This document shows, in pieces, positions 1-4,234 of a stretch of 6,252 bases of DNA (the first letter of the stretch is position 1; the number at the start of each line of letters is the position of its first letter). The DNA is taken from the NCBI GenBank assembly GCA_028293465.1, contig JAQGOT010000138.1:1-6252 (forward strand), in the 5' to 3' direction. The translations under genes were made by a program, and so were the position numbers. This stretch comes from Pedosphaera sp. Its GTDB lineage: Bacteria > Verrucomicrobiota > Verrucomicrobiia > Limisphaerales > Pedosphaeraceae. Below the pieces are notes generated by a model. The model did not search any database, was not told the origin of the DNA, and worked only from the letters and a program-made list of their open reading frames with translations.

Positions 1-329
1 CCGGCGCACGCGATGGCCAGCCGTTCTCGGCTGATTTCATGAAGGACTCCAAGCGCGTCGCCAAGGGGGACGAGACCACCGTGACAATCCAGGGGCAACT
101 CTTCATGAAAGCGAAATTCACCCTCGACCCGTCAAAGAATCCCAAGACCATCGATTACTCCGTCACCGGCGGCCCCTACGAAGGAAGAACCCAGCTCGGC
201 ATCTACGAACTCGACGGCGACCAGGTGAAGTATTGCTTTTCCTCTCCAGGCAAGCCACGACCCACCGACTTCACCACCAAGCCCCACGACGGCCGCACCT
301 CCACCGTCTGGAAGCGGGAAAAGAAGTAG
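1..329 (+). CDS. TIGR03067-type domain protein, 3' end (5' partial)
   Basis: The reading frame is open from the window edge (first full codon at 3) to the TAG at 327-329, so the true start lies upstream; the first in-window ATG at 39 is only an internal Met. The visible ~108 residues carry the C-terminal pattern of the TIGR03067 family, known mostly from Planctomycetota and Verrucomicrobiota: a DGQPF segment, a beta-rich middle (FTLDPSKNPKTIDY), then GGPYEGRTQLGIYELDGDQV, a YCFSSPGKPRP block and a basic end (TVWKREKK). Function of the family is unknown; many members are exported, but the N-terminus that would show a signal peptide is missing here. The next gene begins 30 bp downstream in the same direction, with no terminator seen between them, so co-transcription is possible. 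Family call is from memory of the motif order and is fairly firm; function is open. Confidence 0.8.
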   Translation, partial: GARDGQPFSADFMKDSKRVAKGDETTVTIQGQLFMKAKFTLDPSKNPKTIDYSVTGGPYEGRTQLGIYELDGDQVKYCFSSPGKPRPTDFTTKPHDGRTSTVWKREKK

Positions 330-359
330 CCGTTTTTCCATGAGCGAACCTCTGTTCTT

Positions 360-1103
360 ATGCCTGAACCAACGGTCAGAGATCGGTTTGAGTCGGCCCT
401 TCGTGAGTCAAGTCCGGATTCCGCTCTTAACAAGTTGGCCCATGAACTAAAGCGTGAGGGGATGTCACAGCTCGACGTGTATCGCTTGTATGATGAGTTC
501 CGTGCAAAGTTGGAACACGAGGACTCACCACGATATGATGCAATTCTGGATAATATGGATTCCATAGTTGGCTGGGGCAGGCGAGCCAACTGGCTTTTCG
601 ACCAAAAACTGGATAGAACCCTCTACGACAAAGCGTTTATGAAAAATGAGGGTGAAACACCCATTATGAACACAACCGCAAAGAACACCAGAGTCACAGT
701 AATTCCGTGCTTGCGCTATCGGAACGCGCCCGCCGCCATCCAATGGCTATGCGGGACGTTCGGATTCGAGCGGCATCTGGTCGTCCCCGGCGAGGGCGAT
801 CGCATCGCCCAGGCCCAACTCAGCTTTGGCAACGGCATGATCATGCTCGGGTCAGTGGCGGAGAACGAGTTCGGGCGCCTCATGAAGCAGCCCGATGAAA
901 TTGGCGGCGCCGAAACCCAGAGCTCCTATGTGGTCGTTGCCGACGCCGACGCCGTCTATGCCCGCGCGAAAAGCGTCGGCGCGGAGATCGTGATGGCGAT
1001 CAAGGATGAGGATTATGGCGGACGCGGCTTTTCCTGTCGTGACCTCGAAGGGCACCTCTGGAGTTTTGGCGCCTATGATCCGTGGGCGGCCCATACATCT
1101 TGA
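360..1103 (+). CDS. Conserved hypothetical helical domain fused to a glyoxalase/bleomycin-resistance (VOC) domain
   Basis: A 247-residue open frame with two parts. Residues 1 to about 80 (MPEPTVRDRFESALRESSPD to WLFDQKL) are predicted helical and resemble short stand-alone conserved hypothetical proteins; no function is known to me. Residues 103-247 form a complete VOC domain of the PhnB/glyoxalase-like type: first beta-alpha-beta-beta-beta module from VTVIPCLRYRNAPAAIQWL to GNGMIMLGS, second from SSYVVVADADAVYARAKSVG to the hallmark end LEGHLWSFGAYDPW. VOC proteins usually bind a metal and act on small molecules (lyase, dioxygenase or drug-sequestering roles); the substrate cannot be told. 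The linker (about 81-102) is low complexity. An internal ATG at 666 starts exactly where a normal VOC protein would begin, so this may be two genes whose separating stop was lost, or a real fusion. GC by hand count is 49% over 361-660 and 67% over 721-840. No good ribosome site precedes 360. Confidence 0.8.
   Translation: MPEPTVRDRFESALRESSPDSALNKLAHELKREGMSQLDVYRLYDEFRAKLEHEDSPRYDAILDNMDSIVGWGRRANWLFDQKLDRTLYDKAFMKNEGETPIMNTTAKNTRVTVIPCLRYRNAPAAIQWLCGTFGFERHLVVPGEGDRIAQAQLSFGNGMIMLGSVAENEFGRLMKQPDEIGGAETQSSYVVVADADAVYARAKSVGAEIVMAIKDEDYGGRGFSCRDLEGHLWSFGAYDPWAAHTS
648..668 (+). promoter_or_regulatory. Possible internal ribosome site and start for the VOC domain
   Basis: GAGGGTG at 648-654 lies 11 bases before an in-frame ATG at 666-668, whose product (MNTTAKNTRVTVIPCLRYRN...) would be a normal-length stand-alone VOC protein of 145 residues. 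The spacing is longer than ideal, so this is only a candidate. If used, it would make the VOC domain separately from the long fusion frame. Confidence 0.25.
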
Positions 1104-1138
1104 GTCGCGTACTGTTGGTATTTGTTTGCTAAAAAATC

Positions 1139-1339
1139 ATGGCGCTCAATGTCATTTTCTGGGTCTTCCTTGTCTGCGTTTTTGCGGCCATGGCAGTACC
1201 CTGTTTCGTCCTGTTCATTATGTCTGGTGCGTGCTTTCAGAACACAAAATGGAAAGGCACGTTTTCATTCAACCAGGCTTATTTGTTTTATGATCAAGCT
1301 TCCCAGCGCGTCTATTTTTTCAGCCAAGGCATTGACTGA
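1139..1339 (+). CDS. Small putative membrane protein (66 aa), doubtful
   Basis: A 66-residue frame starting 35 bp after the VOC stop codon, on the same strand. Residues 4-32 form one long hydrophobic stretch (VIFWVFLVCVFAAMAVPCFV onward) that could cross the membrane once or as a hairpin. The remaining half is polar and aromatic (NTKWKGTFSFNQAYLFYDQ). I recognise no family. No Shine-Dalgarno sequence precedes the ATG (upstream is an A-rich run). The local DNA is T-rich, and T in the second codon position alone produces hydrophobic residues, so the membrane-like look could be chance. Kept because length, position and clean TGA stop fit a small gene. Confidence 0.28.
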   Translation: MALNVIFWVFLVCVFAAMAVPCFVLFIMSGACFQNTKWKGTFSFNQAYLFYDQASQRVYFFSQGID

Positions 1340-1631
1340 CGCGCCACGCCCGGTTAGCCCAAACCTTGGTTCGGCGCAGTATGCGTCCGCCCACACCCCA
1401 AAACGAGAATGTTCGGGTTTTATTGTCCGAAGCGGACCTGGCCCGTCCACGGCGGTTTTTTGGAAACAATGATGGAACCGGCGTCCCAAACGAGCGGGCT
1501 TGTTCGAAGTGGCGCGGCGGGTGCGATCGAACCGCCGGCATCACCTGAAGCCGCGAGAATGTAACTTGCCGGAGGTGCAGCCAAAAAATAACATCGGAGC
1601 GACTTGGGCTGCGGCCAAGCCTCAGTAGTCC
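1340..1631. other. Intergenic region with no supported gene; leader of the pilin gene
   Basis: No convincing coding frame was found on either strand; the short frames here show no family features. Structures seen: a small GC-rich fold (GGAC 1434-1437 with GTCC 1445-1448) near a T-run at 1456-1461, weakly terminator-like for the upstream genes; a 6-bp inverted repeat CGGCGG (1515-1520) / CCGCCG (1532-1537) with an 11-base loop; a strong Shine-Dalgarno-like GGAGGT at 1571-1576 with no start codon at normal distance; and two competing hairpins near the pilin start, GCAGCC (1577-1582) with GGCTGC (1607-1612), and CTTGG (1603-1607) with CCAAG (1615-1619). No clear sigma70 promoter was found. Confidence 0.5.
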
Positions 1632-2501
1632 ATGAAATTAAATCGATGCGACAAAATATCCTCCCGAGTTGACCGCCAAAGAAAGGGGCGGGGATTCACT
1701 CTGATCGAGTTGCTGGTGGTCATTGCCATCATTGCCATTTTGGCGGGCCTGCTCTTGCCGGCTTTGGCCAGGGCGAAGGAAAAAGCCAACCGGGTCAGTT
1801 GCCTCAACAATCAAAAACAGTGGGGAATGGCGATGATCATGTACACGGATGACAACAACCAGTGTTATCCGGCCGCCAGGGAACTGCTCTATGTGGCGAC
1901 CCCGGACCACAACCCGGTCTGGGCGGAAATGTACGCCGATGAGCTTCAGAATCAGCAAACTGGGACCACGATTGGCCGGTCGGCCTGGTTCAACGCCCTT
2001 CCTCCCTATGTCGGCAGTCCATCGCTTTGGCAATTTGGAGCCAGTGCCGAGGCCATCAACGGTTTCATCTCCGGGCGGTCCCTTTTCAACTGTCGCACGG
2101 CCGATGCCACGCCGAGAAATGTGGCCACCGACCCAGACCCCGCCTTTGGCCCGACTTTTCACTACGGCATTAATGCCAGGATCTCGTACCCGCTTCCGCC
2201 AGAAACTCCCTTTAGAATCACACAGGCGGTGAACCCGGCGGCTTTCGTGGTGTTCTCGGAGGAACGAGCCCATGCGAGTGAACTGCCTTATTATGGCAAC
2301 AATCCGGCTGACGTCAGCAGCACCTATAATTTCACCACCCGGTTTTCCGGACGACACAATGCCGGGGGGAATATTGTCTTCGGGGATGGCCATGCGGCTT
2401 ATTTTAAATACTCCTACGTCTGCGTTTTGCGGAACGGCCAACCGGCGGATCCCGGCCGTCCCGACATTCATTGGGCGGCCAGCGGACAACAAATTTCGTG
2501 A
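1632..2501 (+). CDS. Prepilin-type N-terminal cleavage/methylation protein with H-X9-DG motif (type II pseudopilin-like)
   Basis: A 289-residue pilin-like protein. Residues 1-21 are a basic leader ending RQRKGRG; the prepilin peptidase site is G21/F22, followed by FTLIELLVVIAIIAILAGLL, with the conserved Glu at mature position 5 (E26) and a hydrophobic helix to about residue 45. Next comes the usual amphipathic part (ALARAKEKANRVSCLNNQKQ, then MYTDDNN). The globular domain has SAWFNALPPYVGSP and ends in RHNAGGNIVFGDGH, where H242 and D252-G253 form the processing-associated H-X9-DG motif (TIGR04294). Such proteins are greatly expanded in Planctomycetota and Verrucomicrobiota and are presumed to be processed by PilD-type peptidase and assembled into pseudopili or envelope structures; individual roles are unknown. 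No pilus or secretion genes adjoin it, so it is an orphan copy. An in-frame TAG at 1626-1628 just upstream fixes ATG 1632 as the earliest start; there is no nearby Shine-Dalgarno sequence. Length is normal. Confidence 0.95.
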   Translation: MKLNRCDKISSRVDRQRKGRGFTLIELLVVIAIIAILAGLLLPALARAKEKANRVSCLNNQKQWGMAMIMYTDDNNQCYPAARELLYVATPDHNPVWAEMYADELQNQQTGTTIGRSAWFNALPPYVGSPSLWQFGASAEAINGFISGRSLFNCRTADATPRNVATDPDPAFGPTFHYGINARISYPLPPETPFRITQAVNPAAFVVFSEERAHASELPYYGNNPADVSSTYNFTTRFSGRHNAGGNIVFGDGHAAYFKYSYVCVLRNGQPADPGRPDIHWAASGQQIS

Positions 2502-2611
2502 CCCGAAATGCCGCCGTGCCATCACCGCGCCATGTTGGTAATCCCTCGTCTGGGTTTGAGCGGCCGAAGCAAAAAGTTGTGCTTGGTGCCGCTCCACAGT
2601 TCAGGCGTTTT

Positions 2612-2634
2612 GGCCGCGCTCGGCGGAGCCTTTT
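2612..2634 (+). terminator. Terminator-like hairpin downstream of the pilin gene
   Basis: GGC-CGC (2612-2617) can pair with GCG (2623-2625) and GCC (2628-2630) around a five-base loop with a two-base bulge, followed at once by TTTT (2631-2634). An alternative fold is GCTC (2618-2621) with GAGC (2626-2629). It sits 110 bases past the pilin stop codon. The stem is imperfect and the T-run short, so this is a moderate-to-weak call. Confidence 0.35.
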
Positions 2635-2637
2635 ACA

Positions 2638-2717
2638 TTAGGCGGCACATGGCATCTCGAACCTCAACTCGGCTGGCACAAGCGCTTTTGAGATGGAATC
2701 TGGGAAGGTCATTTTGA
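2638..2717 (+). pseudogene. Truncated duplicate of the 5' end of the downstream 197-aa gene
   Basis: From the ATG at 2649 the DNA matches the start of the gene at 2825: 26 of the first 28 bases are identical, and 33 of the first 38. The translated starts agree as MASRTSTRLAQAL here against MASRTSNRLVEAL there. The ribosome site is duplicated too: both have AGG followed by six bases and then ATG. After about 40 bases the similarity fades; this frame then continues as LRWNLGRSF and stops at TGA 2715-2717, giving only 22 residues. The two copies are 176 bp apart. The simplest reading is a partial tandem duplication whose body was lost by deletion or divergence. It could instead be a translated short leader peptide, or one copy of a dispersed repeat that carries this start region; the first is favoured but not proven. 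Confidence 0.45.
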
Positions 2718-2812
2718 AGTTGTCGAGCAAGCGATTGTAGCCAAGGCCGGTTGGTGAATTCTGTTCGGTCTTCGCGGTTGACATCATCGCCCCGGCGTGG
2801 CTGAGTTCTGGT

Positions 2813-2818
2813 GTGAGG
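2813..2818 (+). promoter_or_regulatory. Ribosome binding site that decides the start at 2825
   Basis: GTGAGG (2813-2818) lies six bases before ATG 2825, a standard Shine-Dalgarno spacing. An upstream in-frame GTG at 2813 would add MRQN, but it overlaps the ribosome site. The decayed upstream copy keeps the AGG-N6-ATG arrangement, which also supports ATG 2825. Confidence 0.65.
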
Positions 2819-2824
2819 CAAAAT

Positions 2825-3418
2825 ATGGCATCTCGAACATCAAATCGGCTGGTAGAAGCACTGCAAGACGAGCTTCTCGTGAAGTTCTGTCGGAAGTTCG
2901 AGGAAGGATCCATCAGCGGCCACGTGCTGGAAGTTGGACCGCAGTTCTTCATGGTCGCCTTGGTCGACGACTCAATCCGGTTCAACGGTTTTTTATGTTT
3001 GCGAGTATCCGACGTGCGGCACTTGGAGGCACCTCACAAATACGCCGCCTTTGCTGAAGCGGCACTCAGAAAGCGCAGTGACCGCAGGCCGAAAAAGCCC
3101 CGGGTGAGCCTTGCCAACATTGAAGAACTGCTCTTGTCCGCGAACCGCGCATTCCCCCTCCTGACCATCCACCGGGAGAAGGTCGACCCTGACCTGTGCT
3201 GGATCGGGCGCGTCCTTAAAATAGGCAAAGGTCGCGTATCCTTCCTTGAGATCGGTCCCGATGCGACTTGGGATAAGAATCCGAACGAATATACGCTCGC
3301 TGAAATCACCAGGGTGGACTTCGGCGGTGACTATGAAAAGGCGCTGTTGCTTGTCGGAGGTCCGGCACCCGCCCAACAGCCTGTTGAAATAGTAAGAGGT
3401 GAGTTGACGAGACTCTGA
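2825..3418 (+). CDS. Conserved hypothetical protein with two similar beta-rich modules
   Basis: A 197-residue soluble protein with no signal peptide or membrane segment; I know no function for it. It seems familiar as a conserved hypothetical type, with the recurring block TIHREKVDPDLCWIGRVL. Two stretches of equal length look alike: residues 30-81 (SGHVLEVGPQFFMVALVDDS to YAAFAEAAL) and 126-177 (IGRVLKIGKGRVSFLEIGPD to YEKALLLV). Both share G-x-V-L-x-(V/I)-G, a beta-rich middle, a (V/I)-x-x-(V/I)-(R/D) strand (VSDVRHLE; ITRVDFGG) and a Y-x-x-A helix start. A basic linker, RKRSDRRPKKPR (82-93), separates them. The pattern resembles two small beta-barrel (SH3/Sm-like) units, and the basic linker would allow nucleic-acid contact, but this is inference. 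The start is ATG 2825 with a good ribosome site. The stop codon lies inside a strong inverted repeat. The gene is convergent with the MarR regulator gene. Coding status is secure; role unknown. Confidence 0.85.
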   Translation: MASRTSNRLVEALQDELLVKFCRKFEEGSISGHVLEVGPQFFMVALVDDSIRFNGFLCLRVSDVRHLEAPHKYAAFAEAALRKRSDRRPKKPRVSLANIEELLLSANRAFPLLTIHREKVDPDLCWIGRVLKIGKGRVSFLEIGPDATWDKNPNEYTLAEITRVDFGGDYEKALLLVGGPAPAQQPVEIVRGELTRL

Positions 3419-3456
3419 CATTTCCTACGAAAGCCCCAGAATGTCTGAGTCTCGTC
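3406..3456. terminator. 17-bp inverted repeat spanning the stop codon; probable terminator or 3'-end hairpin between convergent genes
   Basis: The left arm 3406-3422 (GACGAGACTCTGACATT) pairs with the right arm 3440-3456 (AATGTCTGAGTCTCGTC) at 16 of 17 positions, around a 17-base loop. The single mismatch is T3416 against T3446, and T3416 is the first base of the TGA stop codon. The repeat is symmetric and would fold in transcripts from either strand, which fits a shared 3' end for the convergent genes at 2825-3418 and 3565-4092. It is not followed directly by a T-run. A second, weaker structure follows: CTCC (3461-3464) with GGAG (3475-3478), then TTTTT at 3479-3483. Efficiency as a terminator is inferred. 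Confidence 0.6.
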
Positions 3457-3564
3457 TCGTCTCCTGCGAAAAAGGGAGTTTTTCAACGGGTTGCTAACGC
3501 TTCGGCCGATCTAAAAGCCACTGGCTCTCCAGTTTCAGGACGAGATAATTGATTCCCTGCTGAC

Positions 3565-4092
3565 CTATTTGGGTCGATTCGGCGTCTTCTCCGCCGCCAC
3601 CCGACAAGCGTCGGCCACCAGCGCCAGATGTTCCAGGAACTCCTCCCGCTTCCCTTCCGGCAGCACAGATAAGATATTGGTCTGCAACCCAATGGCGATT
3701 TCCCGCACCTCCTCGTATTTTCTCAAACCTATGGGCTTGAGCAGAATACGATAGGCCCGCCGATCCTTCTCATGCGGTTCACGTTCTACCAGTCCGAGCG
3801 TTTCCATCCGTTCCAACAGCGAGGCGATGGTATTGGCGTCGCTGCTCATGATGTCGGTTAATTCCCGTTGAGTCAGGCCTTTGGGACTACCCTCGGTCAA
3901 TGTTCGCATCACGGTGAACTGGTCCGGCGTCACTCCCACGTGCGCGATCCGGCGGCGGAAGGTCTGGTTCAGGTTATACCAGCAACGGCGCAAGAGAGGT
4001 GGCAGGCGTCGTCGTTCGGGGGCATCGATGGGCATGCCGGGGGCGGAGGAAGGACTGATGGATCGTTTTTTGGCGGCAGCCTTAAGGGGCAT
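3565..4092 (-). CDS. MarR-family winged helix-turn-helix transcriptional regulator
   Basis: A 175-residue DNA-binding regulator, expected to act as a dimer in the cytoplasm. After a variable basic N-terminus (1-30), helix 1 is about 31-52 (LPPLLRRCWYNLNQTFRRRI). TPDQFTVMRTLTEG (55-68) is the next helix. The helix-turn-helix is GLTQRELTDIMSSDANTIAS to LLERMETLGLVER (72-104), and the wing EPHEKDRRAYRILL (105-118) has the family-typical DRR (110-112). The C-terminal helices (123-170) complete the dimerisation domain. MarR proteins bind inverted repeats in promoters and usually release DNA when they bind a phenolic or other small ligand, or on cysteine oxidation; the ligand here is unknown (Cys at 37 and 163). 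The family is usually about 140-160 residues, so Met20 (codon at 4033-4035) could be the true start; neither start has a clear ribosome site. It is divergent from the beta-propeller gene and convergent with the 197-aa gene. Confidence 0.93.
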   Translation of the reverse strand: MPLKAAAKKRSISPSSAPGMPIDAPERRRLPPLLRRCWYNLNQTFRRRIAHVGVTPDQFTVMRTLTEGSPKGLTQRELTDIMSSDANTIASLLERMETLGLVEREPHEKDRRAYRILLKPIGLRKYEEVREIAIGLQTNILSVLPEGKREEFLEHLALVADACRVAAEKTPNRPK

Positions 4093-4103
4093 AATTATTA
4101 CGT

Positions 4104-4114
4104 ATAGGTACTAT
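4104..4114. promoter_or_regulatory. Candidate MarR operator (short inverted repeat)
   Basis: ATAG (4104-4107) and CTAT (4111-4114) form an inverted repeat with a three-base centre, next to further palindromes TACGTA (4099-4104) and ATAATTAT (4091-4098, overlapping the marR start codon). It lies 11 bases upstream of the marR start and just before the -35 box of the forward promoter. MarR regulators commonly autoregulate from such sites, but the half-sites are short and AT-rich, so chance cannot be excluded. Confidence 0.3.
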
Positions 4115-4115
4115 T

Positions 4116-4145
4116 TTGATTGCTTTGCCACCCCAGATGTAGAAT
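4116..4145 (+). promoter_or_regulatory. Sigma70-like promoter facing the beta-propeller gene
   Basis: TTGATT (4116-4121, four of six to consensus -35) and TAGAAT (4140-4145, five of six to consensus -10) are 18 bases apart. This leaves a leader of about 80 bases before ATG 4235. No other forward promoter was seen in the 142-bp divergent region. Confidence 0.5.
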
Positions 4146-4234
4146 AGTGCGCTCACACTTGGAAGCAAATTTGATGGCGTTGCCATCCGTTGGCCTCAAA
4201 GGCGCAGCGGCGAATTGCTTCGACGGATTTGGTT

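Larger units (their letters stand above)
2502..2824. other. Intergenic region between pilin gene and the 197-aa gene
   Basis: 323 bases without an intact gene. It holds a terminator-like hairpin (2612-2634), a short decayed copy of the start of the downstream gene (2638-2717), and about 100 bases (2718-2824) in which I see no coding signal. An isolated TTGACA at 2778-2783 has no matching -10 box at 16-18 bases, so no promoter is called. Confidence 0.6.

Noticed and set aside
203..589. Minus-strand frame overlapping the TIGR03067 end and the fusion gene
   Set aside because: It crosses two supported plus-strand frames and has a low-complexity Ser/Arg-rich translation with no motif.
1366..1548. 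60-codon plus-strand frame in the region before the pilin gene
   Set aside because: No ribosome site and no recognisable motif; the Arg/Pro-rich composition is what random GC-rich DNA gives.
1638..2597. Long minus-strand frame (319 codons) opposite the pilin gene
   Set aside because: It is a shadow of the pilin gene, which has clear prepilin and H-X9-DG motifs on the plus strand; the antisense product shows no family features.
2778..2806. Perfect TTGACA that could be a -35 box for the 197-aa gene
   Set aside because: At spacings of 16-18 bases the sequences are GCTGAG, CTGAGT and TGAGTT, none close to TATAAT, so a promoter is not supported.
2813..2824. Upstream GTG start for the 197-aa gene
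   Set aside because: The GTG is part of the ribosome site for ATG 2825, and the upstream decayed copy aligns from the ATG, not from the GTG.
2633..2985. Two overlapping minus-strand frames with similar parts (CASRVEVRDAM and STSRFDVRDAI)
   Set aside because: The likeness simply reflects the plus-strand repeat of the gene start at 2649 and 2825; the minus-strand frames have no other support.
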